Assembly: GCA_030549775.1 (NCBI GenBank)
Contig: CM060177.1
Span: 61,878,638 to 61,942,637 of the forward strand
Length of the DNA: 64,000 bases
Source of the DNA: Tamarix chinensis
Lineage: Eukaryota; Streptophyta; Magnoliopsida; Caryophyllales; Tamaricaceae
Direction: 5' to 3'
A program made the translations under genes and the position numbers. Shown piece after piece: positions 33,881 through 45,237 of this stretch. The notes below the pieces were generated by a model. It was not told where the DNA came from. It was given only the letters and a program-made list of their open reading frames with translations, and did no database searches. Position 1 is the stretch's first letter, and every line of letters starts with the position of its first letter.

Positions 33881-34149
33881 ATAACTTCTACTATTCTTAT
33901 CCTCTAAAAGTATCATCCGACATTATAAGACTCAACACTCCTTAACTTGACCTTACATCCTCCCTCCTTATTTTGACTCACATTAGAACCCATCTCCTAT
34001 ATATGTGGGTTATGGCCCACTTTTATTCACCTCTAAGTACACACATTAACACACTTTAGGGTTTTCTCCATAAAACCCTAATTTAAGTCTACATGATCCA
34101 TCCTACTCCACTTCTCAAGACCCAAGACATTTTAACACCCCATTTCTCA

Positions 34150-34620
34150 CAACCCATAGATCCTTTATTCACCAAGTACACACATTTTACCACCAAACCT
34201 TAGTTAGCTATATCAAACCCTTGTTTGCCACACCAAACCCTAGTTAACAACAACAAACCATAATTAACCACTCCAAACCCTAGTTAATCACAACAAACCA
34301 TTATTAGCCACTCCAAACCCTAGTTAATCACAACAACCCATGGTTAATCACTCCAAACCATAACTCAATCTCCTTCATACCCTTATAATGTCCCACATAC
34401 TATTTTTCAACCAATGTGTTCAAAACCCCATACGACACTTCTAATACCTTCCTTATACCCCATATCAACTTTCCATACGTAAATCTTTCTCTCATGCAAA
34501 CTTTATATCCCCCATGCAAACATTCAAACTTTTTCATGCAAAAACCTCACGCTCACACATGAAACCTTAAATGCCCATGCAAACCCTAAATCCTACCATT
34601 CATCTTTAGATGCCACCATG
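34150..34620 (-). repeat. Minisatellite of LTR copy D
   Basis: Plus strand CCAAACCCTAGTTAATCAC alternates with ACAACAAACCATAATTAACC, about 27 bp units, grading into CATGCAAACC-type words. On the minus strand this is GGTTTGGAGTGG-like, a relative of the copy A array. Confidence 0.75.
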
Positions 34621-34894
34621 CATGGTCATATAACACATAAACCGACCCCACATCAATACACTCCCCATCATCATATAATCATATTACAAAACCTATCATG
34701 CATGTCTTATGGGCTACACCATATCCCAATAAAAATACAACCCGTACACATAATACACATGCCATAATTGATTACACGAACTTACCTCACCTCCACATCA
34801 TGTTGCATGTATGACAATTATATAAATACACATAAAATACATTATAGTTCATATCACATGGCATATAAAACACATAATACACAAACGACCTTAG

Positions 34895-34935
34895 TTCCCC
34901 CTTGCCTAAAACGTCACCGGTCTTGGAGCACACTC
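34895..34935 (-). promoter_or_regulatory. Donor-like box of LTR copy D
   Basis: On the minus strand: GTGTGCTCCAAGACCGGTG, ACGTTTTAG/GCAAGG. It keeps the box but has a GC in place of GT. Confidence 0.45.
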
Positions 34936-35049
34936 TTACGCCTCTTTAGGGCTTTGACTGGTCTCACCTATATGAGGGAAAAACTAGAATTAGATTCCCT
35001 CCTACCAAAAACTATTATTTACTAACTTATTCTAAGACTAGGTTTTTTT

Positions 35050-35369
35050 AAATAAAATAATACCATACTAATAATAACGATAAGAAATAATACTAAAAAT
35101 ACTAATGAAAATATAAATATGATTCAAAACAGATGGTGAGATAAGGGCTTCAACCCTTCACCAAAATAATGCTAATAATATCATTAGGACATTGTTAATA
35201 AAAATAGTAATAATAATAGTAATGAAATAATAATCATAATTAAATAATAATAATAATAATAAAATGACTTAAACCGAAATTAAAATAAGGTAGGGTTTTC
35301 GACCCTACTCCAAAATAGTAAAAGTACCATTAGTAATAATAATAATAATAATAATATTAACATATTACT

Positions 35370-35426
<57 letters not shown>

Positions 35427-35580
35427 TATAATGATAATAAAACTTATAATAATACTAATAATGTTAATAATATAAAAGTTATAATCAAAATAATTTAAAT
35501 AGGATCTCTACCCTGATAAGAAATAATAACAATAATATTGAACCAAGTAGTAATAATAATAATAATCAAATAATAGTTAA
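35050..35580 (+). repeat. (AAT)n microsatellite region of LTR copy D
   Basis: AAT triplets, densest at 35334-35430, interrupted by GGGCTTCAACCC-like and GGTTTTCGACCC-like words as in copy B. Confidence 0.9.
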
Positions 35581-37136
35581 AAATTGAAATAAAAAAAAAA
35601 GCTTAAATAAATAGGGGAAAAAGGTTGAGAGGGTTTAGGGTTCCACCTTAGGTTGGTAAAGATAGGTGGCACCAGCGATGGTGGCGACGGTGGCCGAAAA
35701 AGGGAAATAAAAGGAAAGAGTTGAGATTTGAGAAAAAGAGATGGAGAATAAGGGTGGAGGTTGAGTTGTTGGTGGTAGTCTAGACTGAGGGGAGTAAAGT
35801 GAAGATGGTGGTACAGCAAATGGCGGCAGCACATGGCGGTAGTGGTGGTAGCTGAAATGAAGAGAAGAAGAAAAAGAGAGGAGGAGAAGGAGAAAGGGAA
35901 AAATAAAGGTAGGGCAAGGTGGAGGAGGGTTCGTAGCTGTTTTTGGGTGGTGTAGGAGGTAGTGATGGAGGAGGATGTGGTGGTGGACGGTGGTACGAAG
36001 GGCGGCAGGTATAAAATTTTGGTTGGTTGTGCAAAGAACTTTGCACGGCTATGGTGACTTGTGCAGGAAGAATCGAGGAGAAAGGGTGGCATAGTTAGTG
36101 AAAGGGTGGTGAAAGGAAGACTTAGGTAGGTAGAGCGGGCGGCGTAGTTGGATAATGGCGGAGGAAAGGGTGTCTGAAGTTCCGATGGTGTGCAAGGGTA
36201 AGTTCTTAGGGTTTCAGGAAAAAAAATTTTGAGATCAACCAAATGAGGGGTATTTAGAGAGTTTAGAGGAGATGGTAGGGTTCTAAGGGTCGAAGAGAAA
36301 ATGGGAGAGTGGCAGGTAGGGTTGGGCGCCGGCCGATGATGACAGTTGGAGCACTTCCCATTCGTGGTTTGCGAGTGGCCAAGGGAGAGGGGAAATGTGC
36401 AAGGAGAGGGGAGAAGTGGGCAAGTAGGTGTGGTTGATTAGTTGACGTGGAAGAGAGGAGAAGATGGGCAGCAATCGTACATAGTTGCCGGTAAAAGTTT
36501 TGGTTGTGCAGGTAGTTGCAGGTCGATAGGGAAGAAGAAGGGAGGAGGAGGAAGAAGAAGAGGGTGGACAGGCCGGCTGGGGCGAAAAGAAAGAAAAGAA
36601 AAGAGAAGGGAGAATCAGGTCGGCGTCGATTATAAATGGAACACATCGTTCCAAGGATAAAGGGGAGAAGGAGCATCGTTTTGCTCCAGGGCCACACCGA
36701 AGGAGTGGAGATGATGGAAACATGCCGCGGGCAGGCCCAACAGCAAGAAGAAAAGAAAGGAAAAAGGAAGAAAAGAAAGAAAAGAGAAAAGGAAGAAAGG
36801 AAAAGAAAAAGGGAAAAGGAAAAAGAGAAAAAAAAATATATGGGTTAGGATTAATTAAATAAATATAAATATTTTAGGTATTAAAAATAAAATATTTTAA
36901 TAAAATAATATTAAATTTTCTTTTTAGGCTAATTTAGGATTTTTTAAATTCCTTTTTAATTAGCAAAACACCCAAATTTTCCCTTATAAAAATATCTATA
37001 AATTTCTTATTAATTTTTCCTAAATAATTTCTTCCTATTCCAACAAAAATAATTAATTTAATTAATTTTCCTAATAAATCCTTTTAAACTACAATTCTCA
37101 AAACTAATATGTTTGGGTATTTCATCTATAGGTTAA

Positions 37137-39183
37137 TATAAAGCTCTTGGACCTAATGGGTTTACTGCTGGGTTTTTTAAAGCTTCATGGTCTTTATTAG
37201 GGGATGATTTTGGCAGTGATGAATAATATCTTCCAAATAGCTATGGTTCCTACTTTCTTGGGACACACTAAGCTTACTCTTATTCCAAAATTAGCTGGAG
37301 CTCAGTGTGTGACTGATTTTCGACCCATTGTTTGCTATAGTGTGCTTTATAAGGTTTTGGCCAAGATTCTTGCTGCTCATTTGCAAATCATCTTGCCCTC
37401 ATAATTCATGCTTCTCAGGTTGGTTTTATCAAGGGAAGGCTTATGGGAGATAATATTTTGATGGCTCATGAACTGATTCACAGGTATAAAAAGAAGAATA
37501 TTTCTCTAAGATGCATGCTTAAGGTGGATATTAAGAAGGCTTATGATACTATCAGTTGGTGTTTTCTGGAGAAAGTGTTGTTAGGGATGTATTTTCCACT
37601 ACATGTGGTTAGACTTCTCATGGCTTGTATTTTAATAATTAATTACTTTTTATCTCTCAATAATGGAGTGTTGGAACCTTTTTGGGGGGAGAGAGGGTTA
37701 AGATAAGGGGATCTTTCGTCTCCCTATCTTTTTGTTATTGTTGTGGAATATTTGAGTAGGATGTTGTAGTCCCTATGGATCATAGCAGATTTTCATGGTC
37801 ACCCTAAGTGTAAAAGGTTGAAGATAATCAATTTGGCCTTTGCAGATGACCTCCTGGTATTTTGCAAAGTTGATTTGGCTTCTATTCTAGCAATCAAGGA
37901 GATGTTTGAGGATTTTAGTGCAGTGTTAGGCCTCCACATAATTCTAGAGAAGAATTTTATATTCTTTAGGGGTATTACATAGAATTTGAAAGATCTTATC
38001 TTATCTTATTTGCATTGCAATGAGGGTAGGTTACCTCGCAAATATCTGGGGGTTCCTTTAGATGCTTCTAAGCTTAAATTAGAAGATATGCTCTCCTTGA
38101 TTCAAAAGATTACAAGAAGATTGCAACATTGGTCCAATCGATTGCTATCATATGTAGGAAGGTTGCAATTTCTGAGGTCATTAATATTTGGAATAACTAT
38201 GTTTTGGAGTCAAATGTTTTTTCTTCCCAAAAAATTATTAGTGTAGATTATTGCTTTATGTCAATCTTTCCTCTGGACAGTAAAACCTTCACCTAGCAAA
38301 AGAGCTCTTCTTGCATGGAAATTTGTTTTTCTTCCTAAGAAGGAAGGTGGACTTAGCATTGTTGATCTGTATACATGGAATTTAACTACAATGGGGAAAC
38401 ATCTCTAGAATATGTGTCTAGAAAAGGATTCCTTATGTATTAAATGGATCCAATCATATTATATCAAGCAATATGAGATTTCTTCTTGTAATCTTCCAAG
38501 CACTACTTCCTGGATTTTGCAAAGTATTCTTACATTAAGACCACTACTTTTACTAGGGTTTCAGTTGATGTAGGTTGATTCTATATATATAAGATATCTA
38601 AGATTTATGATTTTCTAAGGTTTAAGGCCCCTAAAGTGCCATGGTGCAGAGCAATGTGGTGTAATCCTAGAGCACCAAAACACAAGTTTATCTTCTGGCT
38701 TGCTACACAGTCTAGGCTTCCCACAAAGGACCTTATGGCTAAATTCATTCCCTCCATTGATCTATAGTGTTGTTTCTGTCAGCAAGATGAGAGCATATTC
38801 CACTTGTTGGTGTAGTGTCCTATTATGAAGCAGTTTTAGAAGTCTATTAGAATTATTTTGGGTGGCAGAAGTTATCCTTCTTCTTGGCCTGCTGTGTTAA
38901 GAGTATTAACTTGTTCTTGAGGTAGAGGAGTCATTAAGTCCCAATTCAAGTGTGCCTTTTATGCAACCAGTTTTTATGAGATTTGGAAAGCAATAAATGC
39001 TCATATTTTCTCTAATATTTGGTGGAATAGGAAAAGGATTATTTTCCATTTTTTTTTGCCCTCTATTTGTAATCATCTTAGTATAAGTTCTAAGTTTGGG
39101 GGTTATGTAGATTATATAGATCATTTCTATAGGCTTGGTTGTAATTTTTCATAAAGTTGTAAAATTTATTTCTTTAAAAAAAA
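37137..39183 (+). pseudogene. 5'-truncated LINE (non-LTR) reverse transcriptase
   Basis: Non-LTR retrotransposon ORF2 remnant, which in intact relatives copies its own RNA at a nicked target. RT starts YKALGPNGFTAGFFKASW (37136-37190). A frameshift near 37200 leads to LTLIPKLAGAQCVTDFRPI and CYSVLYKVLAKIL (37270-37380). Next are QVGFIKGRLMGDNI, LKVDIKKAYDTISW (37525-37565), GDLSSPYLF and catalytic FADD at 37839-37850. RKYLGVPL is at 38037-38061. The zf-RVT-type C-terminal part (KHKFIFWLATQSRLPTKD, CCFCQQDESIFHLL) is at 38680-38810. It ends in an A-run at 39176-39183. The endonuclease and the front of ORF2 are missing. It has relatively few stops. Confidence 0.9.
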
Positions 39184-39289
39184 TGTTTCAAAAATAAAAC
39201 AAGAGTTTCTAATTTGGTAAAGGATGTAAAAAAATATTCAACATAAGATAATTTTGTTATAAATATAAGAGACACTAAAATGGCTAATA
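39184..39289. other. Short AT-rich stretch, unassigned
   Basis: Between the LINE tail and a minus-strand RNase H remnant. No motif seen; it may be more of that pol. Confidence 0.3.
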
Positions 39290-39519
39290 TTTTTTAGGGA
39301 TAGGGTATTACATATAACTACTTAGGATGAATGGCATATTTCCTTTTAGATCCATTTAGCTTCTCACTAAAGAATAATATAGGGCAACCCTCTTGACCTA
39401 ACATTCCTTTTATGCTTGTCTCATAATCATCAAAATGGGACATATTATAGTTAGGATTCCAAAGAATGGGAGACGTTAGTCAAGCATTCCTTAATTTCTT
39501 GAAAGACACGAGTGACTTA
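39290..39519 (-). pseudogene. Gypsy RNase H fragment, minus strand (continues from 60335)
   Basis: Minus strand reads VFQEIKECLTNVSH, then, after a frame change, SIKGMLGQEGCPILFFSEKLNGSKRKYAIHPK, the RNase H start of chromovirus-like gypsy elements. It joins in frame to WTTEV at the other side of the 39520-60334 insertion. Confidence 0.75.
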
Positions 39520-40105
39520 TGTAACATTCTAAAATTTTACAGCCCTTATTTTTTAAAGTTTAGCCTTTTATTCAAAATCAAATCCATAAGTATTACCTTA
39601 ATTATTTTTTTAACCCTTTATCCCCAAAATGAGATAAATTCTTAAATAAATTTATCATAAATTATTTTTTATATTTTTCCTTTTTATTCAACCCACCTTA
39701 AATTGATGAAATTTTCCCTATTTATTTTTTCTATTCAGGTACTCTAACCCTAGATAAATTAATTTTACCCAAATCCTAACTCTAAATTTAATTTATTTTT
39801 TGTTTTTCTTTCACCTTTCTCCTTTTTCTTTTTGTTCTTTTTTCTTTTCTTTTCTTCCCTAGCCTACACCTTGCCCAATACTTCTTCTTCTCCTTCTTAA
39901 TTCCCCTTTCTCCTTTAATCTTTAAGACTAAATAGGGCCCAACCCTCTGTGTACCCATGCCCATTTCCATTTCCCATCCCAGCCATGTGACCCACACCCT
40001 CTGCTACCCACTCCCCTAAACTAGCCCCCTACACATCCACGTATCACTCCACCCATGCCATAACCAAAAACTTTTAAGCCCTCACCTTTTGAATTCCAAC
40101 TCTAT
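39520..40105 (+). repeat. 5' LTR piece 1 of the non-autonomous element
   Basis: Aligns with 57078-57700: both have CTTATTTT, TAATTTTTT, AAATAAATTTATC, a polypyrimidine tract and GACTAAATA with CCCAACCC/CCTAACCCC. Stops at TCTAT (40101-40105), the target of copy G. Open frames here are spurious. Confidence 0.8.
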
Positions 40106-42189
40106 TGTAATAACCCAAAATTGTAATATCTAGAATTTAATGATTAATTATTATTTGAAATAATTTAATTTTAAATCATTAATTTAAATATTTTATGGAC
40201 TTTTGATTTATGAAAATGGATATGATTACTTAAAAAATTAAATTAAATATTTTGTTATTTTTTCATAATCTTTTGATTTAAAAAAATTTAAACACATATT
40301 TCACTAAATTTATCCTATTAAATTAATATATTAAATTTAAAATAAATTAATTTATAAAAAATAATTTTTCCATCTAAATTAAACACCTTAACTCTAAAAA
40401 TTACTTTATTTTTCTTTTCCCCTTTTTTCCTTTTTCCTTTTTCATTTTTCATTTTTCCTTTTTCTTTCTCCTTTTTTCATTCCTTTTTCTTCCTTTTTCC
40501 TTTTCCTCCTTTTGTTTCCTTCCTTAGGCCACTCGACTCCCTTCTTTCCTCTTCCTCCCCCCAGCTAGGCTACTGGCCACCTTCCCCCTTTCGCCCGTCT
40601 AGCACTGCCCCCTCCTTTTTTTCTCTTCTTTCTTTCCCCTGGTTAGGCCAACCTAACCTCCTTCTTCCTTTTCTCCTCCTCCCACATGCACGGGTTGGTC
40701 CTTTCTTCTTTCTCCCTTGCTTGACTGACCTTCTTTCTTTCCCCTTCTTCCTCTTCACCCATTGAACCAAACAACCCCTTCTTCCCCTATGCCTGCAACT
40801 CTTCCCCCTTTTGCACTTGCCATTGAAGCCATGCACTTGCCCCTCTCTCTTGTGCTGTTCCCTTCCATTTTCAACCCCACACACCACCTACATAGCCTCC
40901 CTCATGCCTACCCCTTTCTACTTTCTTCTCCCTCTTCCTACTACCCTCCACACTTGACCCCCTACAACATACCCTAGATGACCCTACCTACCCTCCTTTC
41001 CCTCTACTTTTTATTCCCCTTATTTCCTTCTTCTCTACCCTATCTTCTTTCCCTCGAGCTTCCTTCTTCCCCTTGTAAAGCCTATCTTCTCCTTTATTTC
41101 CTTCTTCCTCTCTTCTCCCCTATACACCAACTCCATGGCCTCCCCTACTTCCTCCCTACACCACCTAGCAGCCATCACTAGCCCCTACAGCCACCTTTCC
41201 CTTTGTTTTTCTATTCTTCTCCTTTTCAACCCCCACCTTGAACCATCGTCACCTTTTCTTTTTCCTTCCCTCATTCATCTTCTTCTTCTCCCTTCCTTTG
41301 CACCTCCTTTCTAGCCCTACCGCCTCTATCTCTACTGCCCTAAACTGCTAATCTCCAACCCTCGACTACCACTAACATCCTACCACCCTTCCTACACCCA
41401 TTTACCACCTTAAATCTTCCCTTAAGTCACCACCCAAGCCTCCCCTTCCACCTTTGTCTAGCTTCTCTTCCACCCTTACTTCCTCATTTCATTCCCCATT
41501 TTCTTTCTGTATGTAGCTCATGCTGCCTTGTAGCATGGGATTACTAAATTTCTAGTTAACCAAATCTTTAATGTATAATGTAGTTAGTATTAATATGTAT
41601 TTAATAAGTTTTTTGATAAAAAATTATCCTTTTAATTTTCTACTACTTATATGCTAATTTTTATCATATTTCTATGTATAAATTTTACTAATCAAAGCTT
41701 GAACTTTTTAACAAGGGTACTAATAAAGTTTAATTATTATTGAAAATAACGTAACCATTATGCCCTACTAAAATATTTAGATATACGTATGCTAGCACAT
41801 TAGGGTTTTGGAGTATGTTTGTGTGTATATTATGTGATGTTAAGCATATGATGATTTGTAATGTATGTTGGAAGTTGGAATAAAAAGTATGTTATATTAT
41901 AAAATGTATCATGTGTAGAAACGATGGTTAAGAAAGGAGCCTTGTTGTTAATAATGATATTAGACATATATATGTCATGACAAGTAAATATGGTCATTTA
42001 TAGTAGAGATAATTCTAATATGTGCCTAATGGCCATTTTAGTAATATTTCTTATACAAAGGGTGTGGCCTAAATAATTGTGCATGATAGGTGATAAAGGG
42101 GTATTAATAATAAACAATAATGGCTGGTGGAGTTAGATGATGCATGTGGACCATGGGTGATAATATTTTGTGTCGTGGATATTTTACTA

Positions 42190-43010
42190 ATTTTGGCATA
42201 AGAAGGGGTAACTAGGTAATTTTATGAATAAAAAGGGTAATTTGGTAAATTAATAATTAATAGTTAAAAGGATATTTTGGTAATTTTGGCAAAAGAAGGG
42301 ATAACTAGGTGATTTTATGAATGAAAAGGGTAAATTAGTAAATTAATAAATAGGAAGGATATTTAAATAATTTTGGTATAAGAAGGGGTCATTTGGTAAT
42401 CTTATGAAAAAAAGGATAATTTGGTAAATTATTAAGCAAGAATGATACTTTAGTAACTTATAAAAAAAGGGTAACTTGGAAGTTTTATGAACAAAAAGGG
42501 TAATATGGTAATTGAATAAGAATGGCAGTTTGGTAATTTTGGCATGAAAAAGGGGTAGCTTGGTAATTTTATGAATAAATAGGGTAATTTGGTAATTTAA
42601 TAAGTAATAAGGGTATTTTGGTAATTTGGCTTGAGAAATGGGTAATTTGGTACGTTAATAAGTAAAAAAGGGTATTTTAGTAATTTTACATGAGAAAGGG
42701 TTAACATGAAAATTTTATGAATAAAAAGGATAAATTGGTAATTAAACCACTCAAAAGGGTATGCTAGTCATTATACAAACATCAAGTTTAATTTCTTAAT
42801 TTAACAAGTATGAAGGGTATTTCAGTAATTATATAAGTATGAAGGATGATTTGGCAATTTAATAGGTATGAAGGGTGTTTTGGTATTATACAAGTATAAA
42901 GGGCAATTTGGTAATTTAGTAAGTAAAAAGGAGTAACTTAGAAATTTTACAAACAAGAGGGGTGTTTTGATAATTTTGCAAGTATGAAGGGATAAATTGG
43001 TAATATGCAT
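42190..43010 (+). repeat. Minisatellite GGGTAATTTGGTAATTT (copy G)
   Basis: Variants of AAAAGGGTAATTTGGTAA and GGGTATTTTGGTAATTTT, about 28-30 bp, grouped into longer blocks of roughly 110 bp that include AAGGGGTAACTAGGTAATTT. It occupies the same slot as the unrelated arrays in copies A, B and D. Confidence 0.88.
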
Positions 43011-44029
43011 ATAACATGGCAATTGATCTAACAAAGCTTCATAAAAAGTCATAACGGATATTAAATGTAGAATAAAGGTTTATGGCCTTAGTATGACTTG
43101 TTTAAATATAACCATGTATATCATAAGGATATAAGGGTATTTTAGTAAATCGATGAATATTATAAGGATAATGCATGGTGTAGTGTGGAATGGATAATTA
43201 AGGGTATGATTTGATGTTTATTTCATAATCATGCTAGAGGTGCCTTAATTGCTAATTATGCGTGGAAATGAGTGTCGCATGTGTTAAAAGTACATGTTAG
43301 GGCTTATGTGTTCATTGATCCTTTGATATAGAGTACTCAATTCTATGACCAATAGTATAATAATGATATGATAACCTGTTATGGCATGTGAATAAATAAA
43401 ATTAAATTCTGTGATGAAAATAGATGATAAGAGGAAGCCTTATCCTTAGGGGCATTTTGGTCATTTGACCTAAGGTGCCTAAGTATAAAAATTAGAACCT
43501 AGGTTGGCCATAATAGACTAATTAAGTTAACATGGAAAATCTTACTAATATAGATTACTTACCAATAATAGAAATAAATAAAAATAAATATGCGATTGAT
43601 GTATTTCTTGTAGTCACCTTAATTGAGATACTAATAATTAAAGTGGAAGACCTAGAGATTAGGTATGGTGGCTCTTTAGGGGTCGCTACCCTAAAGACGT
43701 AGTTTAGCCCATGATTTTTATAGATTTTGTTGGTGTACCTTCATACCCCAACAAAGCCTTACATCTTACTCTATTTAACTCTATGAATCTACTTAGGGGG
43801 TATGCATAGTTATGGATTAGGTATCCTTATTGGTAGGGTATTGTGTGTCCTCTTGCACCAAAATGACCAGGGTACTTTTGCATCCTTAAGTTGATGGTTG
43901 GAGGGTATTGTGCTGCTGGTACACACTAGTATGACTGATGTAGCTTTGTGTCTCTGGGATCATTCTCTTCCCCTCAAGTTAAATAAATGAAATTGGTGTA
44001 CTAATTAAATGGAAAGAAACTAATCACTT

Positions 44030-44250
44030 ATAGTAACACCATGTAGGTCGAGGCCATATGGATTTTATCATTTGTACTAGTCCACTAATTATAATAGTGG
44101 GCAATAGCATTTTGCCTCAGTGGTTGTATATGTGTACCAGTCCACCGATTATAATAATAGTGAGGTGCATTTTGTTCTAGAGTTAGATATCGTATGCCCG
44201 ATCTATGAGTTATGTTAATGGGGTCCTCATGCCTATGTGTATATGATTTG
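44030..44250 (+). other. Eroded hairpin domain in LTR copy G
   Basis: CCATGTAGGTCGAGG (about 44039-44053) faces CCTCATGCCTATGTG (about 44224-44238), an imperfect stem. Inside are two GTCCACYRATTATAATA units, one followed by ATAGTGG and one by ATAGTGAGG. It is recognisable as the family hairpin domain although this subfamily has diverged widely. Confidence 0.5.
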
Positions 44251-44960
44251 AGAGATGATATTGAATAATATTTAATTAATGGCTTAAGTCCAAATAATGT
44301 TAATTTCACCATTATGATCTATTTTTATGGTATACATGTGGCCTTGGTCTTGTCTCTCTTGGTAGGTGTTGTAAATTCTAAGTAAAAGGGATTGGATGAT
44401 ATATGATTCTTATGGTACAAGCCCATCCTATGTTGTTGTGATTATTTCTATGCTCGTGTATGTTATTGTTATTATATTTGAATTTGTATGATGTATTTCA
44501 TGTAGACACCATCATTTATTTTGGTATAAAAGGTTACTCAATACCATAGTACTAAAAGGTTCCGTTTATGGAATCCTACCTATTCAATGGGTAGTGTCCC
44601 TTATATATTAGTGACATGTTCTATTCAAGTTGTTTTAAGGTAAGAGTGTAAGGACTTCCTAGAAGTTTCTGAATTTATCTTTTATACTTTCATATTTCCT
44701 TGTAAAATAATTTTATTTCCTTATAACCACTAATTGTTGGTTTTATCTTTTTTAATGTCTTTAATGCGTAACTCTAATTTAATTTTATAATTTGGTTTGG
44801 TGAAATATGTAGTCTCTTTCTTTTAACCCTTAGCACTTTTTACTAGAATGATAGAAGAAAAATGATCTGGTACTAAGTGTAATGGTAGCATCTCCAAAAT
44901 TTACTATTTTTGCTTCCACTTAATTTTTCATAAATTGAAATTTTTCAGTAGTGAATCTAT

Positions 44961-45038
44961 CACCTCTATCCCATGCACTTGTGTATATATAAGTGCATCA
45001 TTCTCTTCTATTCTCCCCTATTTCCCTTCCACTCTTAT
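44961..45038 (+). repeat. 5' LTR piece 2 of the non-autonomous element
   Basis: Matches 57709-57788 (CACCTC, CCCAT, GTGCATCA, TCTCCCC). Ends at CTTAT, the target of the next solo LTR. Confidence 0.75.
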
Positions 45039-45237
45039 TGATGCATGAGCATCTCACTCTTATTTTAATGAATGTCAAGAGCTAGCATACTTAGAGATGG
45101 AACCAATAATTCTTGGGAATCTTAATTCTACTAATGGTTTCTTAAGTAAATCTTTCAAGTTTTTTATATGTTTATAAGAAGGATAATTTATCATAGATAT
45201 CTAGTTTAAAAAATAAGAACAAGAAAAGGGTTACAAA

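Larger units (their letters stand above)
33881..37124 (-). mobile_element. Truncated long LTR, copy D (minus strand)
   Basis: Reverse orientation: the start TGAAATACCCAAAC is read on the minus strand from 37124. Then come the polypyrimidine tract (36745-36835), GC-rich U3 and leader (35630-36745), AAT repeats (35050-35580), donor-like box (34895-34935) and minisatellite (34150-34620). It fades out between 33880 and 33990. Hairpin array and 3' end are absent. The base run next to its 5' end is TCTAT (37125-37129). The left boundary is approximate. Confidence 0.72.
40106..44955 (+). mobile_element. Long LTR, copy G (4.85 kb, second subfamily)
   Basis: Starts TGTAATAACCCAAAATTG; flanked by TCTAT at 40101-40105 and 44956-44960. 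The 5' LTR text of the host resumes at 44961 (CACCTC matches 57709). Same family plan as copy A but a different subfamily, with copy C as its close relative: polypyrimidine tract 40405-40515, C-rich U3 to 41500, minisatellite 42190-43010, eroded hairpin array 44030-44250, terminal-hairpin text 44826-44890. The final TTGGGGGTGTTACA is missing or altered; it stops at CAGTAGTGAA. Confidence 0.78.
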
